DNA from: Clostridiales bacterium
Lineage (GTDB): Bacteria; Bacillota; Clostridia; Ch29
Length of the DNA: 32,741 nt
Direction of reading: 5' to 3'
Assembly: GCA_012728565.1 (NCBI GenBank)
Contig: JAAYEV010000097.1
Span: forward strand, 1-32,741
Shown here: positions 1 through 7,801 of the stretch, one piece after another
Numbering within the stretch: position 1 is the first letter of the stretch
How the letters are laid out: every line of letters starts with the position of its first letter
The notes under the pieces: model-generated
What the model was told of the DNA's origin: nothing
The model's input: the letters and a program-made list of their open reading frames with translations, nothing else
Databases searched by the model: none
Made by a program: the position numbers and the translations under genes

Positions 1-668
1 GCCCATCTTTTCGGCGATTTTCTTTTCAAGGGCCTTGACCTTTTCATGGTCCCCGTCAAACAGCGATAGGAAACTCGCGCCGGTACCGGTGGTTCCCTTG
101 CAGCCCAAAAGCTTCAGGCTGCCAAGCGTAAACTCAAGCTGCTCAAGGTCAAGGAGCAGGTCCTGTATCCACAGCGTAGCCCGCTTCCCCATCGTTGTGG
201 GCTGCGCAGCCTGAAAATGCGTGTACGCAAGGCAGGGCAGCGCCTTGTACCTTTCTGCAAACTCGCAAAGCTTGGAAAGGGCGTTAATAAGCAGCTTTTT
301 TATAACAAGCAGCGCCGACCGCATGAGAATTATATCGGTGTTGTCTCCCACGTAGGAGGAAGTGGCCCCCAGGTGGATAATGGGCTTTGCCTTGGGGCAC
401 TGCTCCCCGTAAGCGTAAATATGCGCCATTACATCGTGCCGGACCTCGGCCTCTTTCTTGGCGGCAGCCTCGTAGTTTATGTCATCCAGGTGCTGCTTCA
501 TTTCTTCTATCTGTTCTTCGCTGATAGGCAGGCCAAGCTCGCGTTCGCTTTCGGCAAGCGCCACCCAGAGCCTGCGCCAAGTGGAGTACTTGTTGTCATC
601 CGAGAATATATACTGCATCTCACGGCTGGCATAGCGTTTGCCCAAGGGGTTTTCATACCTATCCGACA
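1..668 (-). CDS. purB: Adenylosuccinate lyase, N-terminal part (runs off the left edge)
   Basis: Minus-strand reading from ATG at 668: [57 protein letters not shown]...[36 protein letters not shown]...; open to window start. Not in the ORF track because no stop lies in the window. Confidence 0.95.
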
Positions 669-1366
669 TTGTTTTTAAGCCTCCTTAATACATCCCTGTA
701 TCCTTCAAGCACGTCGCCTAAGTCGTGCCTGAAACGGTCTTTGTCAAGCTTTTTGCCGGTATCCATGTCCCACAACCGGCAGGAGTCGGGCGATATTTCG
801 TCACAGAGCAGTATTTCCCCTCCTGCCCTGCCGAATTCAAGCTTGAAATCCACAAGCCTGATGCCGGCTTTTTCAAACAGTTCGCACAAAAGCCTGTTGA
901 TTCTTAGAGCCTGTGATGTCATTTCTTCAAGGTCATCCTTGGTGGCGAGGCCTAAGGCGGTAATCTGGCTTTCGTTTATCATCGGGTCACCCAGCGCATC
1001 ATTTTTTAGGCTGAACTCCACGATTGTGTTTTTAAGCTCGGTACCCTCCGGCACACCGTACTTTTTTGAAAAGCTGCCCGCCGCTACGTTGCGGATGATG
1101 ACCTCAACCATTATTATCTCCGCTTTTCGCACCAGGACGGAGGTCTCGTCCACAACTCTTATTAGGTGAGTTTTAACCCCGTTCTCGGCAAGGTACGCAA
1201 AAATAATGTTTGAGATTTCCGCATTGAGCCTGCCTTTTCCGGCCAGTTCCTCTTTCTTTTCGCCGTTAAAAGCCGTAGCCGTATCCTTATACCGAATAAG
1301 GATGCTGGCATCGTCTTCTCCCCGGAAGATTAGCTTGGACTTTCCTTCGTATAAAACTTCTTGCAT
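659..1366 (-). CDS. purC: Phosphoribosylaminoimidazole-succinocarboxamide synthase (SAICAR synthetase)
   Basis: [30 protein letters not shown] and [12 protein letters not shown] motifs; GGGGGA Shine-Dalgarno upstream; overlaps the purB start. Confidence 0.97.
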   Translation of the reverse strand: MQEVLYEGKSKLIFRGEDDASILIRYKDTATAFNGEKKEELAGKGRLNAEISNIIFAYLAENGVKTHLIRVVDETSVLVRKAEIIMVEVIIRNVAAGSFSKKYGVPEGTELKNTIVEFSLKNDALGDPMINESQITALGLATKDDLEEMTSQALRINRLLCELFEKAGIRLVDFKLEFGRAGGEILLCDEISPDSCRLWDMDTGKKLDKDRFRHDLGDVLEGYRDVLRRLKNNVG

Positions 1367-1425
1367 ATTTATATTCCCCCATATATTTAATATCTAACTA
1401 TTTAAACCCACTGCACCATCACAAA

Positions 1426-1519
1426 AAAGGCGCTCATCACATAATGCGGGCAGTTAATCAACCGGTTAAAAAGCCGGTTTTTTTTTAACTGTCAGTCACA
1501 TTATCTGATGAACGCCTTT
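1426..1519 (-). terminator. Large nested stem-loop ending in TTTTTT in the purC leader (candidate attenuator)
   Basis: Outer arms 1426-1446/1499-1519 (one mismatch plus one G-U when read on minus), middle arms 1451-1457/1485-1491 (CAGTTAA/TTAACTG), inner arms 1460-1465/1474-1479 (AACCGG/CCGGTT). On minus the outer stem is followed by TTTTTT. Confidence 0.7.
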
Positions 1520-1532
1520 GTTCAACGCGTAT

Positions 1533-1561
1533 AGTATACAGCAAAACCGGTTTATTGTCAA
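1533..1561 (-). promoter_or_regulatory. Predicted sigma-A promoter of purC
   Basis: Minus strand TTGACA (1561-1556), 17-nt spacer, TATACT (1538-1533); predicted start near 1526. Confidence 0.75.
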
Positions 1562-1687
1562 TAAATATCATGAAACCCCGCCTGCCGCTTTGCTGCAGAA
1601 TTTGTCCAGCATTCGCCCCGCGGCGGCAATACCGGGCACTGTGTGCAGGAACTTCATTAGCAGGATGCAAGAATGTAAAAAAAGCTG

Positions 1688-1716
1688 TTGACAAAAAAAA
1701 TGGATTGGTCTAAAAT
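1688..1716 (+). promoter_or_regulatory. Predicted sigma-A promoter of the glnN-hisH-hisF unit
   Basis: TTGACA (1688-1693), 17-nt spacer, TAAAAT (1711-1716); predicted start near 1723. Confidence 0.75.
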
Positions 1717-1733
1717 ATACGCATGAAACAGCA

Positions 1734-1774
1734 AAGGCGCTGTGGACTTATAGTCCGCGGCGTCTTGTTTTTTT
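1734..1774 (+). terminator. Intrinsic-terminator-like hairpin in the glnN leader
   Basis: AAGGCGCTGTGGAC (1734-1747) pairs with GTCCGCGGCGTCTT (1753-1766), 14 bp with 3 G-U, followed by TTGTTTTTTT. Confidence 0.75.
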
Positions 1775-1867
1775 GTTGATGCCGGGTTAAAGGTATCCGA
1801 TATGGACAAATGTACGTTTTAAGAATGCAAAGCAGCAGATATCGAGTTATTCTAAGGGGTGATATTC

Positions 1868-3958
1868 ATGAAAAAAGTTCCGGATTTTTTCGGCAGCATG
1901 GTATTTAACGATACGGTAATGCAGTCAAGGCTGCCGAAGGATACTTACAGGGCACTGAAAAAGGCTATAGCACAGGGCACGCATTTGGAACTCGACGTTG
2001 CAAATATCGTGGCCAATGCCATGAAGGACTGGGCCATTGAAAAAGGCGCCACCCATTTCACGCACTGGTTCCAGCCAATGACCGGTATTACCGCCGAAAA
2101 ACACGACAGCTTCATAGCCCCCGATAGGGACGGCAGGATTATCATGGAGTTTTCGGGCAAAGAGCTGGTGCGCGGAGAACCGGACGCGTCAAGCTTCCCC
2201 TCCGGGGGACTGCGTGCAACCTTTGAGGCCAGGGGATACACCATTTGGGATACCTCCTCCTACGCTTTTATCAAGGACGGTACGCTGTACATCCCCACCG
2301 CCTTTTGCTCATACAGCGGCGAGGCGCTGGACAAGAAAACACCGCTTCTGCGCTCCATGGAGGCAATAAACAAGCAGGCCCTCCGTATAATCCGCCTTTT
2401 CGGCAACACTTCAGTGAAGCGTGTAACCACGACAGTGGGCGCAGAGCAGGAATACTTCCTTATTGACAAGGAGGTCTACTTGAAGCGCCCCGATTTGGTT
2501 TACACCGGCCGGACACTGTTCGGGGCACGACCTCCCAAGGGCCAGGAGATGGAGGACCATTACTTCGTAAGCCTCAAACCCCGCGTATCCGCTTTCATGC
2601 GGGAACTGGAGGAAGAACTTTGGAAGCTGGGCGTGCTTGCCAAAACCAAGCATAACGAGGTGGCCCCGGCCCAGCATGAGCTGGCTCCCATTTTCACCAC
2701 CGTCAATATCGCCACCGACCACAACCAACTGACCATGGAACTTATGAAAAGCGTCGCCAACAGGCATGGCTTGGCCTGCCTACTGCATGAAAAACCCTTT
2801 GCCGGAGTAAACGGCAGCGGAAAGCATATAAACTGGTCCATATGCACGGATAAGGGAACAAACCTCCTGGAGCCGGGCGAAACGCCCCACGAAAACATGC
2901 AGTTTTTGCTGTTCCTGACCGCCGTCATCAAGGCGGTGGACGAATACCAGGACCTGCTTCGAGTGTCGGTGGCCAACGCGGGAAACGACCACCGGCTGGG
3001 TGCGAACGAAGCACCCCCGGCGATTGTGTCCATGTTTTTGGGCGACGAACTGACGGAAATCCTCGAAGCCATTGAAACAGGCACCGTTTACCATGGCAAG
3101 CAGAAGAACCAAATGGAAATCGGCGCGACGGTACTTCCGCGTTTTCCGAAGGACATTACCGACCGCAACCGCACCTCGCCCTTTGCCTTTACCGGCAACA
3201 AGTTTGAATTCCGTATGCTGGGCTCCGCCTTCTCCATCGCAGGACCCAACATAGTGCTTAATACCATCGTGGCCGAGGTTCTGCGCGAGTTTGCCGATAC
3301 GCTGGAAAACGCAGAAGACTTTAATGATGACCTCGCGGCTCTGATTAAGAAAACCATCCGTGAACACAAGCGAATCATATTCAATGGCAACAACTATTCC
3401 GAGCAGTGGGTGCGGGAAGCGGAAAAACGGGGCCTGTCCAACCTCAAAAACACCGTTGAAGCATTACCGGCCTTTGTGGCGCAAAAAAGCATTGATGTAT
3501 TCACCCGGCACAATGTGCTGACCGAAACGGAAATCCGCTCTAGGTATGAAATACTGCTGGAGAATTACTGTAAAACACTGCGCATTGAAGCGCTTACGAT
3601 GGTGGACATGGTTAAGAAGGAAATCATCCCCGCTTGTATCAGCTATCAAAACGAGCTATTGCAGCTTCTTAGGGGCAAAAAGTCGTGCGGAGATTACGAC
3701 TTCTGCCTGGAGCAGCACTACCTTGAAAGGATTTCCAAGCTGTCCGCCTGCCTGCTTAAAAACCTGGACGCCCTTGAAAACGCGGTGCTGAAAACAAAGG
3801 ACGAAAGCGATGCGCTCACCCAGGCAGGGTTTTACCGTGACCATGTGCTTGGGGCCATGTCGGAGCTTAGGCTGGTTGTCGATGAGCTTGAAACCATTGT
3901 ACCCAAAAAGTATTGGCCGCTGCCCACCTATTCCGAGATGCTTTACAGTGTATACTAG
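1868..3958 (+). CDS. glnN: Glutamine synthetase type III
   Basis: About 697 aa; [82 protein letters not shown] at 1868 with AGGGGTG upstream is preferred over the GTG at 1859. Confidence 0.95.
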   Translation: MKKVPDFFGSMVFNDTVMQSRLPKDTYRALKKAIAQGTHLELDVANIVANAMKDWAIEKGATHFTHWFQPMTGITAEKHDSFIAPDRDGRIIMEFSGKELVRGEPDASSFPSGGLRATFEARGYTIWDTSSYAFIKDGTLYIPTAFCSYSGEALDKKTPLLRSMEAINKQALRIIRLFGNTSVKRVTTTVGAEQEYFLIDKEVYLKRPDLVYTGRTLFGARPPKGQEMEDHYFVSLKPRVSAFMRELEEELWKLGVLAKTKHNEVAPAQHELAPIFTTVNIATDHNQLTMELMKSVANRHGLACLLHEKPFAGVNGSGKHINWSICTDKGTNLLEPGETPHENMQFLLFLTAVIKAVDEYQDLLRVSVANAGNDHRLGANEAPPAIVSMFLGDELTEILEAIETGTVYHGKQKNQMEIGATVLPRFPKDITDRNRTSPFAFTGNKFEFRMLGSAFSIAGPNIVLNTIVAEVLREFADTLENAEDFNDDLAALIKKTIREHKRIIFNGNNYSEQWVREAEKRGLSNLKNTVEALPAFVAQKSIDVFTRHNVLTETEIRSRYEILLENYCKTLRIEALTMVDMVKKEIIPACISYQNELLQLLRGKKSCGDYDFCLEQHYLERISKLSACLLKNLDALENAVLKTKDESDALTQAGFYRDHVLGAMSELRLVVDELETIVPKKYWPLPTYSEMLYSVY

Positions 3959-4007
3959 ATGGCATTGATTATGGGCTTATATTAACAATCAAGGAAGGTA
4001 TATAAAC

Positions 4008-4628
4008 ATGATTGGAATAATCGACTACAAGGCCGGCAATGCGCCCAGCGTCTTAAATGCGCTGCACAGGCTTGGCGTCCCATCGTCCCTGGTATCTTCT
4101 CCCGACGGGCTCCGGGCGGCAGCGGGCATAATACTGCCCGGGGTCGGTTCGGCCAAGGCAACCATGGATTCCTTAAAAGATATGGGCTTTATTGATGCGC
4201 TGGAGGAAAGGGTTCTTAAGGAAGGGATTCCTTTCCTAGGCATCTGCGTCGGCTTCCAGGTCCTGTTTGAACACAGCGATGAAGGGGATGTTGACTGCCT
4301 GGGCTGGATGCCCGGGGAAGTTAAGAAATACCCGGAAGATATGGTGCGTGTGCCGCAGATGGGATGGAACGAAGTCAAATTCGTCAGGAGACATGCTATT
4401 TTATCTTCCCTGAATGACTCCGAGTTCTTTTATTTTGTAAATTCCTATTATGTTATTCCCCGGGATGAAAACATTGTGCTGGCAAAAACCCGGTATGGCA
4501 TAGAGTTCTGCTCAATGGCCGCGTATAAAAACATGTGTGCCGCCCAGTTCCATGTTGAAAAAAGCGGTGCGGTAGGGTTAAAGGTCCTGAGAAATTTTGC
4601 GTGGATGGCAGGTGGTAAACATTGCTGA
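4008..4628 (+). CDS. HisH-like glutamine amidotransferase subunit (paralog outside a his operon)
   Basis: MIGIIDYKAGNAPSVLNAL, ILPGVGS, nucleophile GICVGFQ, VPQMGWNEV, YFVNSYYV, QFHVEKS; SD AAGGAAGG upstream. Confidence 0.88.
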   Translation: MIGIIDYKAGNAPSVLNALHRLGVPSSLVSSPDGLRAAAGIILPGVGSAKATMDSLKDMGFIDALEERVLKEGIPFLGICVGFQVLFEHSDEGDVDCLGWMPGEVKKYPEDMVRVPQMGWNEVKFVRRHAILSSLNDSEFFYFVNSYYVIPRDENIVLAKTRYGIEFCSMAAYKNMCAAQFHVEKSGAVGLKVLRNFAWMAGGKHC

Positions 4629-5428
4629 CAAAAAGGTTAATAGCCTGCTTTGACGTAAAAGAAGGCATGGTGACAAAGGCGCACAAATTTCAAAACAATA
4701 TAGATATTGACACCGCCGAGAACATTGCCCGCAGGATATACCGGGACCAGATCGATGAAGTAATATTCTACGATATTACGGCCAGCTCCGAAAAGAGAAA
4801 AATTGACCTTGGAACGGTAAAAAGGGTTGCCGCGCATGTCTTTGTCCCCTTCACCGTTGGCGGGGGTATTAAGAATCTTAACGACATGTATGACGTATTA
4901 AAAGCGGGTGCCGAAAAAATTAGCATAGATTCAATGGCGGTACGCAATCCGGGTATCATCCGGGAGGGAGCCGCCGCTTTTGGCCGACAGTGCATAGTTC
5001 TCAGCATGCAGGTCAAACGTGTTGCAAAGACTCCAAGAATCCCTAGCGGATACGAGATTGCAATTGACGGGGCCAGGGTATTTACAGGCATGGACGCCGT
5101 GGAATGGGCCAAGAGGGGAGAAGACCTCGGGGCCGGGGAAATATGTGTGAACAGCATCGACAGGGATGGTACCCATTCCGGGTATGACATAGAAATAACC
5201 TCGTTGATTAGTGATAATGTAAACATCCCTGTAATTGCGTCCGGGGGTGCCGGCAATCCCGGTCATGTGGCCGAGGTGTTTCTAAAAACCGGTGCATCGG
5301 CGGCGATAATCAGTTCCATGTTGTATTCGCCCGCCATAGGCAGGAATTACTCGGTAAAAGAGGTTAAGGAAAAACTCATGGAATGCGGTATCCCTGTCAG
5401 GCCATGGATTCAAGATTATTCCGTTTAG
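4622..5428 (+). CDS. HisF-like cyclase subunit (imidazole glycerol phosphate synthase-like)
   Basis: TTG start overlapping the HisH-like stop by 7 nt; KRLIACFDVKEG, FYDITASSEKR, FTVGGGI, NSIDRDGTHSGYD, PVIASGGAG. The second catalytic Asp position reads Q (IVLSMQVKRV). Confidence 0.88.
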   Translation: MLTKRLIACFDVKEGMVTKAHKFQNNIDIDTAENIARRIYRDQIDEVIFYDITASSEKRKIDLGTVKRVAAHVFVPFTVGGGIKNLNDMYDVLKAGAEKISIDSMAVRNPGIIREGAAAFGRQCIVLSMQVKRVAKTPRIPSGYEIAIDGARVFTGMDAVEWAKRGEDLGAGEICVNSIDRDGTHSGYDIEITSLISDNVNIPVIASGGAGNPGHVAEVFLKTGASAAIISSMLYSPAIGRNYSVKEVKEKLMECGIPVRPWIQDYSV

Positions 5429-5506
5429 CATGGCGCCCCTGGCTTAATCTAACACTGGCACCGGTAAAGATACCGGTACACGCAGGCCCCATAATATAGC
5501 ATTTAT

Positions 5507-6082
5507 TTAAGGTAAAACGGAGCCCTTGGTTTTCTTGGATGTGTCATATCCCAGTTCATAGTACTGGTTGTTGTTGAACTCAAAGGTCTTGATTACGTCA
5601 AGCCCAAGCTTGTTGACATGGGCATTATAAGACCTGTGGTTTATTTGGTTTATGAAAGTGATTAAAATGGGGTACCTTTCACTCATCTGGATTCTTGAAA
5701 ATTCAAAGATATTCTGAAGAACCCCGGAGCCGCGGTATTCTTTATCTATGCAAATTGGCCCGTATTGGTAGGAATTATAGACGGAAAGGGTTTGCCCCAG
5801 GTACCTTACGTTGGGCAAATCCTCTATCATGTACTGAAACAGCGGCCACTGCGCCCAGTACTGCCAGGATGCGGCCATAACGTAAGCCACAATCTTATCC
5901 CCGTCACAGGCTACAGCAAGCCCCTGTTCTTTTTCGATCAGCTCCTTGAACTGTTCTTCGGTAAACAGCGTTGTGACAAATCCATCCGGTTTGTCCTCTT
6001 CGCTTATCGTCGATATATGGTATTTTTGCTGCAATTTCGAAACACCCGGTATATCCTTAAGTGTCGCATTTCTATACTGCAT
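5507..6082 (-). CDS. GNAT-family N-acetyltransferase
   Basis: YGPICIDKEYRGSGVLQNIFEFS...NQINHRSYNAHVNKLGLDVIKTFEFNNNQYYELGYDT; SD GGAGGAAA before ATG. Confidence 0.8.
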   Translation of the reverse strand: MQYRNATLKDIPGVSKLQQKYHISTISEEDKPDGFVTTLFTEEQFKELIEKEQGLAVACDGDKIVAYVMAASWQYWAQWPLFQYMIEDLPNVRYLGQTLSVYNSYQYGPICIDKEYRGSGVLQNIFEFSRIQMSERYPILITFINQINHRSYNAHVNKLGLDVIKTFEFNNNQYYELGYDTSKKTKGSVLP

Positions 6083-6139
6083 AGCATTTCCTCCTCGGCA
6101 TAAGGGATAATGTTAAACTGGATTTGGCTGGAAAGAAAC

Positions 6140-6179
6140 AACCGCCTCCGGTTTAGATTATCATAAACCGGAGGCGGTT
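6140..6179 (-). terminator. Perfect 16-bp hairpin, probable terminator of the gatCAB operon
   Basis: AACCGCCTCCGGTTTA (6140-6155) / TAAACCGGAGGCGGTT (6164-6179), loop GATTATCA; minus-strand 3' flank GTTTCTTTCC is U-rich. Confidence 0.65.
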
Positions 6180-6212
6180 TCAACACGGTAGAACCTCCTC
6201 CTGGTACATCTC

Positions 6213-6314
6213 CGGACAAGCCCCTGTCTCCTTGTCCGATCTCCTGGGACCCCTTGTCCGGCTTGTCCGGGCAAGTCCCTGTCCCCCTGTCTGTCGTCTG
6301 CCCTCCCTTGTCCG
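6213..6314. repeat. Cluster of CTTGTCCG direct and inverted repeats
   Basis: CGGACAAG at 6213-6220; CTTGTCCG at 6231-6238, 6253-6260, 6262-6269 and 6307-6314. Confidence 0.7.
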
Positions 6315-6336
6315 CGCTGCCTTTATCTGAATGCAT

Positions 6337-6365
6337 GGAAGCAAAAGAACCGTCCCCCTGCTTCC
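6337..6365. repeat. REP-like hairpin element (GGAAGCA aaagaaccgtcccccTGCTTCC type)
   Basis: GGAAGCA/TGCTTCC arms around AAAGAACCGTCCCCC, immediately 3' of gatB. Confidence 0.55.
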
Positions 6366-6367
6366 TT

Positions 6368-7801
6368 CTATTCATCCAGCAGCTGCTTTAGGATTTTGTT
6401 TACCAGCGCGGGGTTTGCCTTGCCCCTTGTCTCCTTCATGGTCTGACCCACCAGGAATCCCATCGCCTTGGTGGCGCCTGACCGGTAGTCCTCCACCGAC
6501 TTGGGGTTTTTATCCATCACCCTCTTTATAACCTCGGTAAGGACTTTCTCGTCGCTTATCTGCGAAAGCCCCAATCGTTCCACCAGCACCTTCGGCTGTT
6601 CGCCGGTTTCAAACATCTCGGTGAACACCCTTTTGGCCGCGGAACCGCTTATTGTTCCGTCGTCCACCAGCCTAAGAAGGCCTGCCAGGTGCGTGGCGGG
6701 GAAGGGTATACCGTCGGCTTCAATGCCCTTTTCGTTCAGCATGCGCATGAGCTCACCCATCACCCAGTTACTCACCGCCTTGGGGTCGCCGCCGTACTCC
6801 TTTACGCACTCTTCAAAAAACGATGCCAGCGGAAGGGACGCGGTAATAACCCCGGCATCATACTCCGGAAGCCCCCATTCCTCCACGTATCTTCTGCTCC
6901 TTACATCCGGCAGCTCCGGCAGCTCCCTTTTTATTCGGTCTATATACTCCTCATCCAGCACCACCGGCACCAGGTCGGGGTCCGGGAAGTACCGGTAGTC
7001 ATGGGCCTCTTCCTTGCTCCTTAAGGAAGTGTTTTTCCCTGTCACGTCATCCCATTTACGGGTCTCCTGCACCACCTCGCCACCGGATTCCAAAACCTTT
7101 ACCTGCCTTGCGCTCTCGTTTTCTATCGCGTTCACCAGCGCCCTGAAGGAGTTCAGGTTTTTAATCTCGGTCCTGGTCCCAAGCCCGCTGCTTCCCTCCG
7201 GACGGACCGACAGGTTGACGTCAAACCTCAGGGACCCCTCCTGCATCCTGCAGTCGGAAACGCCGGTGTATTCCAGTATCGACTTAATCTTTTCAGCATA
7301 CAACCGGGCTTCTTCCGCGCTTCGCATATCGGGTTCGGATACAATCTCAATAAGGGGTACACCGCCCCGGTTGTAGTCCACCAGCGTGCTCCCGTCCTCG
7401 GCATCGTGCAGCAGCTTGCCGGCGTCCTCCTCAATGTGTATCCGCGTTATGCCTATCCGTTTGCTGCCGAAATCGCCCTTTATCTCCAGGTAGCCTTCCT
7501 TGCACAGGGGAAGGTCGTACTGGGATATCTGGTATGCCTTGGGCAGGTCGGGGTAAAAGTAGTTCTTGCGGTCCAGCTTGCTGAAACGGTTTATTTTGCA
7601 GTTGGTAGCCAGCCCCGCCTTGACGGCGTACTCCACAACCTTCCTGTTGAGTACCGGCAGCACCCCCGGCATCCCCAGGCACACCGGGCAGCAGTGGGTG
7701 TTCTCCTCCCCGCCAAAGCGCGTAGTGCAACCGCAAAATATCTTGGTTTCTGTTGCAAGCTCCGCATGTATTTCAAGCCCTATAACGGTTTCATATTTCA
7801 T
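6368..7801 (-). CDS. gatB: Asp-tRNA(Asn)/Glu-tRNA(Gln) amidotransferase subunit B
   Basis: [54 protein letters not shown]. Confidence 0.97.
   Translation of the reverse strand: MKYETVIGLEIHAELATETKIFCGCTTRFGGEENTHCCPVCLGMPGVLPVLNRKVVEYAVKAGLATNCKINRFSKLDRKNYFYPDLPKAYQISQYDLPLCKEGYLEIKGDFGSKRIGITRIHIEEDAGKLLHDAEDGSTLVDYNRGGVPLIEIVSEPDMRSAEEARLYAEKIKSILEYTGVSDCRMQEGSLRFDVNLSVRPEGSSGLGTRTEIKNLNSFRALVNAIENESARQVKVLESGGEVVQETRKWDDVTGKNTSLRSKEEAHDYRYFPDPDLVPVVLDEEYIDRIKRELPELPDVRSRRYVEEWGLPEYDAGVITASLPLASFFEECVKEYGGDPKAVSNWVMGELMRMLNEKGIEADGIPFPATHLAGLLRLVDDGTISGSAAKRVFTEMFETGEQPKVLVERLGLSQISDEKVLTEVIKRVMDKNPKSVEDYRSGATKAMGFLVGQTMKETRGKANPALVNKILKQLLDE

Noticed and set aside
217-678. 153-aa plus ORF at the left edge
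   Set aside because: Antisense to purB, whose minus-strand reading is unmistakable.
669-1169. Plus-strand ORF of 166 aa antisense to purC, and many similar long antisense ORFs (e.g. 2560..3084 -, 9714..10532 +, 11734..12363 +, 31560..32492 +)
   Set aside because: They lie wholly opposite well-recognised genes, have no SD or recognisable family, and have low-complexity Ser/Pro/Arg composition typical of shadow ORFs in GC-rich sequence.
1485-1694. 69-aa minus ORF spanning the purC/glnN promoter region
   Set aside because: It overlaps both predicted promoters and the leader hairpin, and has no family resemblance.
5460-5477. ACCGGTA-AAGA-TACCGGT hairpin after the HisF-like gene
   Set aside because: Only 7 bp and without a U-tract; too weak to call a terminator with confidence.
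6213-6314. Possible CRISPR array from repeated CTTGTCCG
   Set aside because: Repeats are only 8 nt with irregular 1-37 nt spacing and mixed orientation; no cas genes.
6004-6375. 123-aa ORF rich in DKG/TDRG repeats
   Set aside because: Composition is explained by the CTTGTCCG repeat cluster; the C-terminal part overlaps the GNAT gene in another frame.
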